The notes: generated by a model not told the origin, from the sequence alone. Shown: positions 8,800 through 19,102, counted from the first letter of the stretch. The stretch is DNA of 64,000 bases from Photobacterium profundum (GCF_003026285.1 NZ_PYOD01000006.1:62001-126000), one strand, 5' to 3'. A program made the numbers and translations.

Positions 8800-9642
8800 A
8801 TGCATCGATTAGCTGGATTCCATAATCCTCGTCAGGCGCAAGCGTTTATCGATTATATGGCGTCGCGTGGTATTACCTTGTCTTTAGCATCTGAGCCTGA
8901 AGGCGTTTTTGCCATCTGGTTAGTTGATATCGAGCATCAAGTTGAAGCAGAGTCTGAACTTAATACTTTTTTGAATAACCCGAATGAACCTAAGTATCAA
9001 GCTGCATCTTGGGATGTAGCTGAAAGCCGTACGGCAAAATTCAATTATCGTAGCCCGAGTTTAATTGGGATGGTTAAATCACAGGCAGGGCCGTTTAGCT
9101 TATCGGTTATGGTTGTGGTTATCGCGATTTATATATTGTGGTTCTTTGGTTTACAGCAGCCTCTTTTTGATTTATTCCATTTCCCGTTTATGGATGGCGA
9201 TCAGTGGCAAGTGTGGCGATTTTTCTCACACGCTTTGATTCACTTTTCTGCCTTACATATTATTTTTAACTGCCTATGGTGGTGGATCCTCGGCGGGCAA
9301 TTAGAGCGACATAGCGGCAGTGCAAAACTGGTTCAAGTCTTTTTGATATCAGCGTTGATATCAGGGTTTGCTCAATTTTGGTTTCATGGTCCTAATTTTG
9401 GTGGTTTATCTGGGGTTGTTTACGCCCTCATGGGCTACATCTGGTGGATGGGCTGGTTAGCACCTAAACGAGGCCTTACCATGCCAAAAGCGTATGTCGG
9501 TTTTATGCTGGCATGGCTGGTGATTGGATTTGCTGAGCCGATGGGAGTGTCGATAGCGAACATGGCACATTTATTTGGCTTGATCAGTGGGTGCTTAATC
9601 GCACTGGTTGATGCGAAATTTGGAAAGTCGAACCACCAATAA
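8800..9642 (+). CDS. glpG: Rhomboid intramembrane serine protease GlpG
   Basis: A 280-residue protein with a cytoplasmic N-terminal domain (residues 1-90) and six membrane segments. The catalytic dyad is present: Ser204 in GGLSGVVYALMGY and His257 in NMAHLFGL. HIIFNCLWWW gives the oxyanion-side His/Asn and the L1 loop WR motif (QVWRFFSHALIHFSALH) is intact. It cleaves membrane proteins inside the bilayer. It probably shares a transcript with glpE. Normal length. Confidence 0.96.
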   Translation: MHRLAGFHNPRQAQAFIDYMASRGITLSLASEPEGVFAIWLVDIEHQVEAESELNTFLNNPNEPKYQAASWDVAESRTAKFNYRSPSLIGMVKSQAGPFSLSVMVVVIAIYILWFFGLQQPLFDLFHFPFMDGDQWQVWRFFSHALIHFSALHIIFNCLWWWILGGQLERHSGSAKLVQVFLISALISGFAQFWFHGPNFGGLSGVVYALMGYIWWMGWLAPKRGLTMPKAYVGFMLAWLVIGFAEPMGVSIANMAHLFGLISGCLIALVDAKFGKSNHQ

Positions 9643-9984
9643 TCTCTCTTCCTTAAAGATTAATGTCATTCTATTCCCTATTTCGAATGGCATTAGTCTC
9701 TGATTTCAAAAGCACTTCTATATATTTGTCTGCTTTTTAGGGCAAGATGTCTCATTTTTGAAAAATAAATCTTCGTTTATGATTGTTTTCACATCTTTAT
9801 CTTTTCATTCGCGTAATAATTCGCGCCAATTGAGCGGAATCGATTGTTTTGCTCGTTTGTAGCTTGCGTTCGCGCAAAAATCCATCGCTGAAACAACAAT
9901 TTGTTAAAAGCAATATCGTAACAACAGTACGCTGTTTAAAAATCGTCCTTGCTAAAATAACAATAACTTTTAAAGGAACACCTT
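9643..9984 (+). promoter_or_regulatory. glpT control region with CRP-like site
   Basis: A hairpin made of TAATGTCATTC (9661-9671) and GAATGGCATTA (9685-9695) follows glpG. At 9778-9793 TATGA-N6-TCACA matches nine of ten core bases of the CRP consensus. Downstream, TTTTGCTCGTTTG (9847) and TTGCGTTCGCGCAA (9863) resemble GlpR operator halves. Catabolite activation and GlpR repression of glpT are known in E. coli; their use here is inferred. Confidence 0.5.
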
Positions 9985-11355
9985 ATGTTTGGCATCTTTA
10001 AACCCGCAGTTCATACTGCGCAATTGTCTGGTGGACAAATAGATCCTGTCTATAAACGTCTACGTTGGCAACTCTTTATGGGTATCTTCTTTGGCTATGC
10101 CGGGTATTATCTAGTCCGTAAAAACTTCAGTTTGGCTATGCCTTTCTTGATTGAAGAGTATGGCTACAGCCGTGGGGACTTAGGTGTTGCTCTGGCTGCT
10201 GTTTCTATTGCCTATGGTTTATCAAAGTTCTTAATGGGTAGCGTGTCAGACCGCTCTAATCCGCGCTATTTTATGGCGGCAGGCTTGACCATGTCGGCGT
10301 TGGTGATGCTGTGCTTTGGCTTTATGCCTTGGGCAACAAGCAGTATTACCGCCATGTTTATCTTATTGTTCTTGAATGGTTGGTTCCAGGGCATGGGGTG
10401 GCCAGCTTGTGGTCGGACGATGGTGCATTGGTGGTCACGTAAAGAACGTGGCGAATTAGTGTCGGTTTGGAACGTCGCGCATAATGTGGGTGGCGGTTTA
10501 ATTGGTCCGATGTTCTTATTGGGTTTATGGGCTTTTAACGATGACTGGCGTACAGCATTTTATGTACCTGCATTCTTCGCGTTATTGGTTGCTGCTTTCA
10601 CATTAATCACCATGCGTGATACACCGCAATCTTGTGGTTTACCTGCCATTGAAGAATATAAAAACGACTACCCTGATAACTACGATGAATCACATGAAAA
10701 AGAGATGACCGGTAAGGAAATCTTCTTCAAATATGTATTTAACAACAAATTATTGTGGTTTATCGCAATTGCGAACGCATTTGTTTACTTGATTCGTTAT
10801 GGTGTACTTGATTGGGCTCCTGTGTATTTAAGTGAAGTAAAAGACTTCTCAGTAGATAAGTCATCTTGGGCATATTTCCTTTATGAGTGGGCAGGTATTC
10901 CAGGCACATTACTGTGTGGTTGGATGTCAGATAAATTCTTTAAAGGTCGCCGTGCACCTGCTGGCATCTTATTTATGTCACTTGTAACGATTGCGGTATT
11001 GGTTTACTGGTTTAACCCTCCGGGCAATCCAATTGTTGATATGACAGCACTGGTTGCTATCGGCTTCCTTATTTATGGCCCGGTAATGCTTATTGGTCTG
11101 TATGCGTTAGAATTAGCACCGAAGAAAGCGGCGGGTACGGCTGCTGGCCTTACTGGTTTGTTTGGCTACCTTGGCGGTGCGGTTGTGGCAAACATCGTAC
11201 TAGGCTACACCGTTGACCACTTTGGTTGGGATGGTGGCTTCATGGTACTGACTTCAGCCTGTGGCTTGTCAATCTTCTTCCTTGTGTTAGCACTAATGGG
11301 TGAAAATAAGATCCATGAAAAACGTGCTCTTGAGCGCGCACAACAAAATGCGTGA
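9985..11355 (+). CDS. glpT: Glycerol-3-phosphate:phosphate antiporter GlpT
   Basis: A 456-residue major facilitator protein with 12 membrane segments in two halves joined by a cytoplasmic loop around residues 215-245. It imports sn-glycerol-3-phosphate in exchange for phosphate. The signature [17 protein letters not shown] between segments 2 and 3, the substrate Arg in [13 protein letters not shown] and the second-half [11 protein letters not shown] are characteristic of the organophosphate:phosphate antiporters. It starts at ATG 9985 after TAAAGGAACACC. glpQ, often beside glpT, is not here; glpR and glpD follow instead. Confidence 0.95.
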   Translation: MFGIFKPAVHTAQLSGGQIDPVYKRLRWQLFMGIFFGYAGYYLVRKNFSLAMPFLIEEYGYSRGDLGVALAAVSIAYGLSKFLMGSVSDRSNPRYFMAAGLTMSALVMLCFGFMPWATSSITAMFILLFLNGWFQGMGWPACGRTMVHWWSRKERGELVSVWNVAHNVGGGLIGPMFLLGLWAFNDDWRTAFYVPAFFALLVAAFTLITMRDTPQSCGLPAIEEYKNDYPDNYDESHEKEMTGKEIFFKYVFNNKLLWFIAIANAFVYLIRYGVLDWAPVYLSEVKDFSVDKSSWAYFLYEWAGIPGTLLCGWMSDKFFKGRRAPAGILFMSLVTIAVLVYWFNPPGNPIVDMTALVAIGFLIYGPVMLIGLYALELAPKKAAGTAAGLTGLFGYLGGAVVANIVLGYTVDHFGWDGGFMVLTSACGLSIFFLVLALMGENKIHEKRALERAQQNA

Positions 11356-11403
11356 TTGAGATCGCCATCATTGGCATCTTTCTATCGCTGTAGGTAATAT
11401 GAT

Positions 11404-11430
11404 AAGGCTCCGCATTCGCGGGGCCTTGTT
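11404..11430 (+). terminator. Hairpin between glpT and glpR
   Basis: AAGGCTCCGC and GCGGGGCCTT (11404-11413 and 11418-11427) form a 10-bp stem with one G-T pair and loop ATTC. The T tract after it is weak, so it may only partly terminate glpT or stabilise its mRNA. Confidence 0.6.
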
Positions 11431-11452
11431 GTAATCAGGAGCAGCGTCAGCA

Positions 11453-12232
11453 GTGAAGCAAAGCAAACGACATCAAGAGATTATCGACATCGTTAAAACC
11501 CAGGGCTATGTCAGCACTGACGACCTGGTTGAACGTTTTAACGTAAGCCCTCAAACTATCCGACGAGATCTGAATGAACTCGCCGCTGAAAATAAAATTC
11601 GTCGTCATCACGGCGGAGCAACCATTCCATCCAGTTCCGTTAATACATCTTACAATACGCGTAAAGTGATGCAGCTGGTTGAAAAAGACCGTATTGCAGA
11701 AGCTATGGCCGAGCATATTCCCGATGGGGCCACGCTGTTTATTGATATTGGTACAACGCCTGAAGCTGTTGCCCGTGCATTACTAAATCATAATGATTTA
11801 CGCATCGTAACGAATAACTTGAATGTCGCCAGCGTATTAACAGGAAAAGATGATTTTCGCGTTATCTTAGCGGGTGGTGAAGTACGTAACCGCGACGGTG
11901 GTATTGTGGGCGAAGCAACCCTCGATTTCATTTCCCAGTTCCGGTTAGATTTCGGCATCATGGGGATCAGTGGTATTGATCTTGATGGCTCATTGCTTGA
12001 TTTTGATTACCATGAAGTACGCGTGAAACAGGCGATTATCGAAAATAGCCGCTGCGTTATGCTGGGTGCCGATCATACTAAATTTGGTCGTAATGCGATG
12101 GTGAATCTGGGTGATATTAGTCAGATTGATATGTTGTTTACCGATGAACACCCCCCGGAAGCGTTATTGAAGCTGATTACTGAGCATGAAATCCATATGG
12201 AAGTCGTTGGTCAAGACAATACGCTAGATTGA
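11453..12232 (+). CDS. glpR: Glycerol-3-phosphate regulon repressor GlpR
   Basis: A 259-residue DeoR-family repressor inactivated by glycerol-3-phosphate. The N-terminal helix-turn-helix (GYVSTDDLVERFNVSPQTIR, RDLNEL) is followed by the KIRRHHGGA wing and a C-terminal phosphosugar-binding domain with DIGTTPEA and GGEVRNRDGG. GTG 11453 is used, with AGGAG 11 bases upstream, and gives the same N-terminus as E. coli (MKQ-RH). It lies between the two target genes glpT and glpD. Confidence 0.95.
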   Translation: MKQSKRHQEIIDIVKTQGYVSTDDLVERFNVSPQTIRRDLNELAAENKIRRHHGGATIPSSSVNTSYNTRKVMQLVEKDRIAEAMAEHIPDGATLFIDIGTTPEAVARALLNHNDLRIVTNNLNVASVLTGKDDFRVILAGGEVRNRDGGIVGEATLDFISQFRLDFGIMGISGIDLDGSLLDFDYHEVRVKQAIIENSRCVMLGADHTKFGRNAMVNLGDISQIDMLFTDEHPPEALLKLITEHEIHMEVVGQDNTLD

Positions 12233-12293
12233 CCGATAAAAATCGGTAACGAAAAGAGATAATCGATACGAAAACGTGTCGAGCAGCTTTCCT

Positions 12294-12326
12294 AAACGGA
12301 CCGTCAGTAATGGCTGTCCGTTTTTT
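12294..12326 (+). terminator. Terminator of glpR
   Basis: AAACGGAC (12294-12301) pairs with GTCCGTTT (12315-12322), with additional partial pairing inside, followed by a run of T. Confidence 0.85.
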
Positions 12327-12407
12327 ATGCGTGTTATTTGACGAATTGGTCATATTTTTATAACAAATCGCAAATAATAATGGTGATCTTGAGTTAATTG
12401 TCAGCTA

Positions 12408-12448
12408 TGATGCTCGATATCGAGTTAAAACGAACATTTTAATGTTCG
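12408..12448 (+). promoter_or_regulatory. Two palindromic GlpR-operator-like sites before glpD
   Basis: Site one is ATGCTCGATATCGAG with the perfect 12-bp palindrome CTCGATATCGAG at 12413-12424. Site two is CGAACAT-TTTA-ATGTTCG at 12431-12448. Both carry the TTCG/CGAA-type halves of the E. coli GlpR operator (ATGTTCGATAACGAACAT type). They sit 50-90 bp before the glpD start, a repressor position. Confidence 0.65.
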
Positions 12449-12499
12449 CATTGGTTTCGAATTATCAAAATCAAGCATATTACGGGATAGGTGGATGGC

Positions 12500-14038
12500 A
12501 TGACGGCAGAAAACACGCAGATTTTGGATCTAATTGTAGTAGGTGGTGGTATTAATGGCGCTGGTATTGCCGCTGATGCTGCTGGACGAGGTTTGACTGT
12601 CGGTTTATATGAAGCTGATGATTTTGCTTCTGCTACTTCTTCTGCGAGTTCGAAGCTTATCCATGGTGGTCTTCGTTATCTTGAGCACTATGAATTTCGT
12701 TTAGTTGGCGAAGCACTGGCAGAGCGTGAAGTGCTATTGAAAAAAATCCCTCATATTGCACGCCCTATGCGTTTTCGCTTGCCTCACCGCCCACATCTTC
12801 GTCCGGCTTGGATGATCCGTGCTGGCTTATTTATGTATGATAACTTGGGTAAACGCACAACATTACCTGCGAGCCATGGCCTTAAATTTGGTCAAGATTC
12901 AGTATTAATTCCAGAAATAACCAAAGGGTTCGAATACTCAGATTGCTGGGTTGATGATGCGCGCTTGGTACTTTTGAATGCAATGGAAGTGGCAGAAAAA
13001 GGCGGTGATGTACGTAATCGTTGCCGAGTTGAAAAAGCGATACGTGACGGTAAATTTTGGCTCGTAACCATTCGTGATGTCCAAACGAATGAAGTCTTTG
13101 TACGTAAATCTCGTGCGCTGGTGAATGCAGCTGGCCCTTGGGTGAAAGCGTTCTTCGATGACAGTATGGAAGAAGTATCTCCGCGTAATATTCGCTTAAT
13201 TAAAGGTTCACACATTGTTGTGCCACGTGCACACGACGAACCGCAAGCGTATATTTTGCAAAATGAAGATAATCGAATTGTTTTTGTTATTCCTTACTTA
13301 GATCGTTTTTCGATTATTGGTACGACGGATGTTGAATACAATGGTGATCCGCGTAATGTGGCCATTGATGACAACGAGATCGATTACTTGTTAAAAGCTT
13401 ACAACACCAATTTTGTGAAAAAGCTGGATCGTACTGATGTGGTATGGACCTACAGTGGTGTTCGTCCACTATGTGATGACGAATCAGATTCACCACAAGC
13501 AATTACCCGTGATTACACCTTAGAGCTTGAACAAAAAGCGAACCAAGCTCCTTTACTATCGATTTTCGGGGGGAAGCTCACCACATACCGTAAGCTTGCT
13601 GAAGCGGCAATGACCAAGCTATCGCCTTTCTTCTCCAATATGGGCCCAAGCTGGACTGTTGATTCGTATTTGCCGGGTGGTGAAGCGAACTTTAGCATTC
13701 CACTGCTAGCCAAGAAACTGCAACAGCAGCATGCATGGTTATCTGCCTTTACGTGTGAGCGTATGGCAACGAACTACGGTAACCGAGCGGTGAAATTGTT
13801 AGAAGGCGTCAATGGTGAAGTTGATATGGGGCTGCACTTTGGCGAAGGCCTTTATGCTCGTGAACTCGATTACATGATTGAGCAAGAATTTGCGCAAAAT
13901 GAAATCGATGCATTGTGGCGCCGTAGTAAATTAGGTTTGTATCTAAATGATGAGCAGATCGCAGCGGTGGCACAGTACATTACCGATAAAGCACAATCTA
14001 TTGCAGCTAAAAAGTCGCAAGCGAATGTCGCGGCATAA
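12500..14038 (+). CDS. glpD: Aerobic glycerol-3-phosphate dehydrogenase GlpD
   Basis: A 512-residue membrane-associated flavoprotein oxidising glycerol-3-phosphate to dihydroxyacetone phosphate and passing electrons to ubiquinone. The FAD-binding motif VVGGGINGAGIAADAAGRG is at the N-terminus; SSASSKLIHGGLRYLEHYEF, RLIKGSHIVVPR, WTYSGVRPLCDD and FGGKLTTYRKLAE match E. coli GlpD. GTG 12491 is in frame, but ATG 12500 has AGGTGG 5 bases upstream and is preferred. Two GlpR-like operators precede it. With glpT it gives import and oxidation of glycerol-3-phosphate; no glpK or glpF is in the window. Confidence 0.96.
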   Translation: MTAENTQILDLIVVGGGINGAGIAADAAGRGLTVGLYEADDFASATSSASSKLIHGGLRYLEHYEFRLVGEALAEREVLLKKIPHIARPMRFRLPHRPHLRPAWMIRAGLFMYDNLGKRTTLPASHGLKFGQDSVLIPEITKGFEYSDCWVDDARLVLLNAMEVAEKGGDVRNRCRVEKAIRDGKFWLVTIRDVQTNEVFVRKSRALVNAAGPWVKAFFDDSMEEVSPRNIRLIKGSHIVVPRAHDEPQAYILQNEDNRIVFVIPYLDRFSIIGTTDVEYNGDPRNVAIDDNEIDYLLKAYNTNFVKKLDRTDVVWTYSGVRPLCDDESDSPQAITRDYTLELEQKANQAPLLSIFGGKLTTYRKLAEAAMTKLSPFFSNMGPSWTVDSYLPGGEANFSIPLLAKKLQQQHAWLSAFTCERMATNYGNRAVKLLEGVNGEVDMGLHFGEGLYARELDYMIEQEFAQNEIDALWRRSKLGLYLNDEQIAAVAQYITDKAQSIAAKKSQANVAA

Positions 14039-14106
14039 GCGATAGATGGGTTAAAGCGGGCTAAGGTTATGTGCTTTAGCACTGCTTAATAAAAAAATAG
14101 ATATGT

Positions 14107-14135
14107 AAAAGGCGCTCATTGAGCGCCTTTTTTTA
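14107..14135 (+). terminator. Terminator of glpD
   Basis: The stem AAAGGCGCTC/GAGCGCCTTT with a 3-base ATT loop is followed by T residues, 70 bases after the glpD stop. It also lies 36 bp beyond the end of the convergent minus-strand gene, so it may serve both. Confidence 0.9.
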
Positions 14136-14170
14136 TTGCCAGTCATAAATCTTATAACGACTATCAGCCA

Positions 14171-14587
14171 TTATTGGTACAGATACTTGGTAAACAATAA
14201 CTCTGTTACCAGTTTTTGTCTGGTCTCTGTGATCAGCAGTTCATTCACTTTGGCAAGGCAGGCTTGTCGAATTTCTTCACGCCCCGCCAATGATTTCACT
14301 TTTGCTTCTGGCTGTTGACCAATGATGTTGATAATGGCATCACGAATTAATGGCGTATGATGCTCCACCTGCTTGATTAAGCTGGGATCAGATACCATTA
14401 AATCGATCTGTAAGCGCAAATAGCCTAATTTTTTACCCTGCGTAACATAGTTAGTCGTTATGTCGGGGGTTAGGGTGTAATAAGAATATTCTGGTTGCGA
14501 CAGGGGTGCATCTGCTGCTGCAACATACTGGGTAGCTAGAATACTAGCCAAAAAAAGGGTGAAGCCAAAGATTGTCGATTTCATCAT
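14171..14587 (-). CDS. FliL-like secreted or membrane-anchored protein outside a flagellar operon
   Basis: About 138 residues: an N-terminal hydrophobic signal or anchor (FGFTLFLASILATQYVAAA) followed by a FliL-type domain, with YYTLTPDITTNYV, LGYLRLQIDLMVSD, HHTPLIRDAIINII and EEIRQACLAKVNELL. FliL proteins bind the flagellar stator ring. This copy is an orphan beside ubiC, a setting I recall from vibrios, and may have a different role. Three in-frame starts lie within 12 bases (14596, 14587, 14584); the choice is uncertain. Domain call confident, function not. Confidence 0.75.
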   Translation of the reverse strand: MMKSTIFGFTLFLASILATQYVAAADAPLSQPEYSYYTLTPDITTNYVTQGKKLGYLRLQIDLMVSDPSLIKQVEHHTPLIRDAIINIIGQQPEAKVKSLAGREEIRQACLAKVNELLITETRQKLVTELLFTKYLYQ

Positions 14588-14755
14588 TACACTCATGGGT
14601 TTATCTGAATTTGTCGCAATGAATTGCTATCTTTCGACCGTAACGATATTCCTACTCGTTACGGCTTGCTACAATAGCAGATCATCATGGTAATAAATTA
14701 ACCGCATTCTACCAAGCTATTTTAATCATAAGCTTGTAGCGTTCGAATTGGAAAG

Positions 14756-15298
14756 ATGTCGAAATTCAAGCAGTTGTATAAACCATTATTGGATAATGTG
14801 CAGTGGGAAACACCCCTCTCACTCGCGATAGAAGGCACAGAGTTTGGGCATTGGTTGCTTGAGCCTGATTCATTATCACGTCGACTTCAACGTCATTGTG
14901 ATGAATTTACCGTGTCGCTCATTGAGCAGAAGAAAATTGATAGTACGATGCTATCGGCTGATGAGCGTGAGTTGATCGGTGATGTTGATTGTCTATTACG
15001 TAAAGTAGTTTTGATGGGAGACGGGCAACCGTGGGTATTTGCTCGTACTTTAATCCCGCTATCCACCCTTACAGGACAAGAGAGCGACCTTGAACAACTG
15101 GGTGAGATGCCACTGGGCTTTCGGGTATTTACTGATAGTAGTGCGCGTCGTGATGCATTGGAAGTTGCGAATACAGGAACACAAGAACAGCCACTATGGG
15201 CTCGCCGTTCACGTTTATGGATAAATAATAAACCGTTGCTGGTTGCTGAATTATTTTTGGCACAAGCCCCAGTTTATTCAAAGGAGAGACAATGTTAG
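14756..15298 (+). CDS. ubiC: Chorismate pyruvate-lyase UbiC
   Basis: A 180-residue enzyme making 4-hydroxybenzoate and pyruvate from chorismate, the first step of ubiquinone synthesis. Although short and divergent, the catalytic pattern is visible by alignment with E. coli: Arg in [14 protein letters not shown], the PLG turn in EMPLGFRVF and Glu in LLVAELFLA. The end overlaps ubiA by 7 bases, giving the usual ubiCA operon. It diverges from the FliL-like gene with 168 bp between them for promoters. Confidence 0.93.
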   Translation: MSKFKQLYKPLLDNVQWETPLSLAIEGTEFGHWLLEPDSLSRRLQRHCDEFTVSLIEQKKIDSTMLSADERELIGDVDCLLRKVVLMGDGQPWVFARTLIPLSTLTGQESDLEQLGEMPLGFRVFTDSSARRDALEVANTGTQEQPLWARRSRLWINNKPLLVAELFLAQAPVYSKERQC

Positions 15299-16155
15299 CA
15301 ATGACTAAGGCGAAAGCATTTTGTCAGCTGGCACGATTTGATCGCCCTATTGGTAGTTTACTTTTATTATGGCCAACGTTGTGGGCACTGTTTTTAGCCG
15401 CAGATGGTTTACCCAATATACATGTGCTGGTGGTTTTTGTGCTTGGCGTTATTTTTATGCGTGCGGCTGGCTGTGTGATTAATGATTTTGCTGACCGTAA
15501 TTTTGATGGTCATGTAAAACGCACAGCTGAACGGCCAATGCCATCGGGCAAGGTATCGGAACGTGAAGCGCTCGGATTATTCGGTCTATTGGTATTAGTG
15601 TCGTTTTTATTAGTACTGACCATGAACACCTTAACGATTATGCTCTCTGTGGTTGGGCTGGCATTGGCTGCCGCTTATCCATTTATGAAGCGTTATACCC
15701 ATTTACCGCAGCTGGTACTTGGTATGGCATTTGGCTGGTCAATTCCAATGGCATATGCCGCACAGGCGGGTGAGTTACCTGTTGTTGCATGGTTATTATT
15801 TACCGCCAATATATTGTGGACCATTGCTTACGATACTCAGTATGCCATGGTCGATCGCGATGATGACTTAAAAGTGGGCATCAAGTCCGCCGCCATTTTA
15901 TTTGGTCGCTTTGATAAGATTATTATTGGTGTATTGCAGTTAAGCACGTTAGTAATCATGATTTTGATTGGACATAGCCTCGATTTACATCAAGTTTATT
16001 ATTGGTTTTTATTAATGGCATCTGGCTTGTTTGTGTACCAACAACGACTGATTGGAAGGCGTGAACGTGAACCGTGTTTTAAAGCATTTTTAAACAATAA
16101 CTATGTTGGCATGCTGATCTTTTTAGGTATCGCTATTAGTGTGATGATGCAATAA
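15292..16155 (+). CDS. ubiA: 4-hydroxybenzoate polyprenyltransferase UbiA
   Basis: A 287-residue membrane prenyltransferase attaching the polyprenyl tail to 4-hydroxybenzoate. Both Asp-rich Mg-diphosphate motifs are present: [10 protein letters not shown] near residue 65 and [13 protein letters not shown] near residue 180. About eight to nine membrane helices are predicted. It starts at ATG 15292 with AAGGAGAG 4 bases upstream, inside the end of ubiC, so translation is coupled. Confidence 0.96.
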   Translation: MLAMTKAKAFCQLARFDRPIGSLLLLWPTLWALFLAADGLPNIHVLVVFVLGVIFMRAAGCVINDFADRNFDGHVKRTAERPMPSGKVSEREALGLFGLLVLVSFLLVLTMNTLTIMLSVVGLALAAAYPFMKRYTHLPQLVLGMAFGWSIPMAYAAQAGELPVVAWLLFTANILWTIAYDTQYAMVDRDDDLKVGIKSAAILFGRFDKIIIGVLQLSTLVIMILIGHSLDLHQVYYWFLLMASGLFVYQQRLIGRREREPCFKAFLNNNYVGMLIFLGIAISVMMQ

Positions 16156-16216
16156 ATAACGATATTGAGCGGCCTGCATGCGCAAAGCTTTTTGACGTTA
16201 CTTAGGTATACATCAT

Positions 16217-16243
16217 AAAAAAGCACCTATAGGGTGCTTTTTT
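16217..16243 (+). terminator. Terminator of ubiCA
   Basis: AAAAAAGCACC pairs with GGTGCTTTTTT around a 5-base loop, 61 bases after the ubiA stop. Confidence 0.92.
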
Positions 16244-16615
16244 ATTGTTTGAGATTTGTGTCAATCTTTCTTGTTATAACCGCTGTACAGCTTTTTAATT
16301 AAAAAACACCATCAAACTAAGAAACGTCTATTTCTTGTTATTAAACGGGCATTGCATTAATTAATCATTAACTTAGCTGAAGCCTATCAGTTCTGGGGTG
16401 TAGGTTAGTTTTTAGTGAGACCTCTGAAACTGTACAGCTTTAGAGGTTTTATATACCAGTAACCTAAAAGCTTGCGTTTTTAGACGTATCGTAATGAATC
16501 CGGCGGTTGCCAGCTAGGCGCTAGTACGTTATCAGGACTAATGTACATGTTTAGGACGTTTGGGAACCCCATAACCTAAAAGCTTATAAAGTGATTGAGG
16601 TCGATAGCAGGCAAT
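16244..16615. other. ubiA-plsB intergenic DNA with repeated motifs and an unassigned hairpin
   Basis: No gene was recognised. A near-perfect 28-base inverted repeat (ACCTCTGAAACTGT/ACAGCTTTAGAGGT, 16420-16447) is followed by TTTTATATA and looks like a plus-strand terminator with no gene before it. CTGTACAGCTTT occurs both inside it (16431-16442) and at 16282-16293. The 14-base TAACCTAAAAGCTT occurs at 16460-16473 and 16572-16585. A small RNA or a decayed element is possible; neither is shown. Confidence 0.45.
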
Positions 16616-16640
16616 AAAAAAGCTGGCCATGCCAGCTTTT
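16616..16640 (-). terminator. Terminator of plsB
   Basis: AAAAGCTGGC and GCCAGCTTTT form a 10-bp stem. Read on the minus strand it ends in a T run, 33 bases after the plsB stop. Confidence 0.9.
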
Positions 16641-16672
16641 CGTTTAAAGGTGTATCTCAGCGGTGAATTGAA

Positions 16673-19102
16673 TTACGCTTTTTCATCGCGATTCATTACC
16701 GCTTGAATGGTTAATTTCACTTCAGGTGAAACCAATGCTGTTAATTGATCGGCAAGGTTTTCTACTTGGCGAGACACCGCATGACACTCATCATTGAGGT
16801 AGCCTTCGCTGCGTAGCGTTTTCACTAATATCGCGAACACACCTTTGTCGAAAAACTCTGGTGCATTAATCCCGTGTAAGCGACTTAAACGTTGTGCCAT
16901 CATTTGACTTTGCTGCTCTAAATCACTCTTCATCATTTGAGGATCGGCATGCAGTAGAGTTAAGGTGATGGTATAGCGTTGCAACGTTTCAGTGATCGTA
17001 CGGGCTAACAACTGTAGTGGTCCAATACGGGCATTATTCATCGAGATAGTGTCGCCATTACTTAACAGTAAACGCTGACGAACCAGTTCACTAATGATGG
17101 AGTCAATGACAGCATTTAGTTCACCTTTCTCAAAGCGTAAGAATAACTCAGCTTTTAAGAATGGATACAGTAACTGCACTTGTTCATAAATCTTATCTTT
17201 GGATAAGCTCTGATGCTGAACGATGATGTGTGCAATTAAAGACGGCAATGCAAACAAGTGAATAATGTTATTACGGTAGTAAGTCATCAAAATAGATTGT
17301 TGACGATCAAGCGAAATAACCTCACCTAAACCATCACGCTCTACAATGAACTTATCCATTTCTAGTGCGTGTTCGACCAAGGTTTTTGCATCTTCGTCTG
17401 GCATCGTACATTGTGATGAATATGATGCGTTACGCAGAATTTGTAGGTAACTATCAATCTGCTGTTCGAGCTCTTCACGGCTCAGGGCACGCTGACGAGA
17501 TGATAATAATGCTAACGCACACAATGTGAGAGCATTGGTCGCAGCGGCATCATTAATGTGTGTCATCATTTTAACGGCAAGATCGTTCACTACAGGATTT
17601 AGCCAGCTTGGTTTCTGTGGTTCGATTGGGTCAATGTCATCATGCCACGTTGGCACGTTATCATTGAGGTATTGATTCAGCGGAATTGGCTCGCCGAAAT
17701 TCACATAACCTTGCCCAAAATTACGTAATTTACGTAATGTCCGCAAAATTTGACCCAGATTTTCTTTTTCCTTACGCTTACCTTGTAGTTCTTTTGCGTA
17801 AGTGGCCACTTCCATAACGTGCTCATAACCAATATAGACTGGTACCAATGTAACAGGGCGATTTAAGCCTCGTAACATCGCTTGAATTGTCATTGAAAGC
17901 ATACCTGTTTTCGCTGGTAGTAAACGTCCGGTACGTGAACGGCCACCTTCACTGAAGTATTCGACGGAATAGCCTTTCGCAAAAAGCTCGGCCAGGTATT
18001 CACGAAAAACCGTTGAATATAGGCGGTTACCTTTAAAACTACGACGTATAAAGAAGCCACCACCACGGCGGAAAATCGGTCCCGCAGGGAAGAAGTTCAG
18101 ATTTATACCCGCAGCAATGTGCGGCGGAACTAAGCCTTCTTTATACAAAACATAAGATAAAAGTAGATAATCCATATGGCTACGGTGACACGGAACATAC
18201 ACGATTTCGTGACCATCTTGTGCCAACTTACGTACTCGCTGAGCGTTGTGAATATTCAACCCTTGATAGAGCTTGTTCCACAACCAACCGAGAAAACGTT
18301 CAGCATTTTTAATCAGTGAATAAGAGAAATTAGCCGCAATTTCTTCCATCATGTCGATGGCTTCTTTACGGACTTTTTCTACTGGTACATCACGGCTTTC
18401 AGCTTCTTCACGAACCACTTTTTCAATAGCTTTAGATGCCAGTAAGCGCTTGAATAAGGCTTGGCGGTCGGGTAAACGTGGGCCTGAAGCTGCAATTTGT
18501 TGGCGAGAGAAATGAATCTTTGCCACACGCGCTAATTTTTGCGCGATTGCGTCATCAGTACCGTGATTGTCTGCCATATAACGTAATGATACAGGCGTGC
18601 TTAAACGCACTAAACAATCGCGGCCATGGCCTAAAATCGCAGTAAACTTTTCAGGACCATTGAGTGGGCGCAGTACCGGCCCTCTATGGCTTTCTTTACC
18701 TGGCTTACGTCCCCATAAAATGGAGGCAGGAATGAGCTGAATATCGAGATCAGAATCTTGCTTATGCTGCTCAAGTAAACTGGTGAATAACTGAAGTGAT
18801 TCTTTCGGTAATTCTCGATCGGTACCAAAAATACTTGGACCGTTTGCTACGAAAACATACCGCGAGAATTTTTGATCACCAATTTCAAGTGGCGTCAGTG
18901 GGTCGGGTAGACCTAGTTCCAGAGTACTGCTACGTAGTGTCATTAGATCCGTATTTGAACGGAAAGGTAAGATATAAACGATTGGTCGTTCGATATCTAA
19001 TTCTAAATCTTTAACGGGATCGGATGGAATTGAATTGGTCTTAACCAACACGGAAAGCGGCAAATTCAATAATTTTTGATAGATTTTCTGCCAACTTGAC
19101 AT
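16673..19102 (-). CDS. plsB: Glycerol-3-phosphate O-acyltransferase PlsB
   Basis: An 809-residue inner-membrane enzyme transferring acyl chains to the sn-1 position of glycerol-3-phosphate, the first step of phospholipid synthesis. The acyltransferase blocks are intact: [14 protein letters not shown] (HX4D), [26 protein letters not shown] and [12 protein letters not shown]. The frame is open 12 codons further, but ATG 19102 ([17 protein letters not shown]) matches the E. coli start and length (807). It consumes the same substrate as GlpD, encoded 5 kb away. It diverges from lexA. Confidence 0.96.
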   Translation of the reverse strand: MSSWQKIYQKLLNLPLSVLVKTNSIPSDPVKDLELDIERPIVYILPFRSNTDLMTLRSSTLELGLPDPLTPLEIGDQKFSRYVFVANGPSIFGTDRELPKESLQLFTSLLEQHKQDSDLDIQLIPASILWGRKPGKESHRGPVLRPLNGPEKFTAILGHGRDCLVRLSTPVSLRYMADNHGTDDAIAQKLARVAKIHFSRQQIAASGPRLPDRQALFKRLLASKAIEKVVREEAESRDVPVEKVRKEAIDMMEEIAANFSYSLIKNAERFLGWLWNKLYQGLNIHNAQRVRKLAQDGHEIVYVPCHRSHMDYLLLSYVLYKEGLVPPHIAAGINLNFFPAGPIFRRGGGFFIRRSFKGNRLYSTVFREYLAELFAKGYSVEYFSEGGRSRTGRLLPAKTGMLSMTIQAMLRGLNRPVTLVPVYIGYEHVMEVATYAKELQGKRKEKENLGQILRTLRKLRNFGQGYVNFGEPIPLNQYLNDNVPTWHDDIDPIEPQKPSWLNPVVNDLAVKMMTHINDAAATNALTLCALALLSSRQRALSREELEQQIDSYLQILRNASYSSQCTMPDEDAKTLVEHALEMDKFIVERDGLGEVISLDRQQSILMTYYRNNIIHLFALPSLIAHIIVQHQSLSKDKIYEQVQLLYPFLKAELFLRFEKGELNAVIDSIISELVRQRLLLSNGDTISMNNARIGPLQLLARTITETLQRYTITLTLLHADPQMMKSDLEQQSQMMAQRLSRLHGINAPEFFDKGVFAILVKTLRSEGYLNDECHAVSRQVENLADQLTALVSPEVKLTIQAVMNRDEKA

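Noticed and set aside
12892-13215. 107-codon minus-strand frame inside glpD
   Set aside because: Antisense shadow of a strongly conserved gene, with no ribosome-binding site or family resemblance.
16460-16585. Attachment-site repeats of an integrated element (two TAACCTAAAAGCTT copies)
   Set aside because: Only 112 bp separate the copies, with no integrase or cargo and no tRNA gene nearby.
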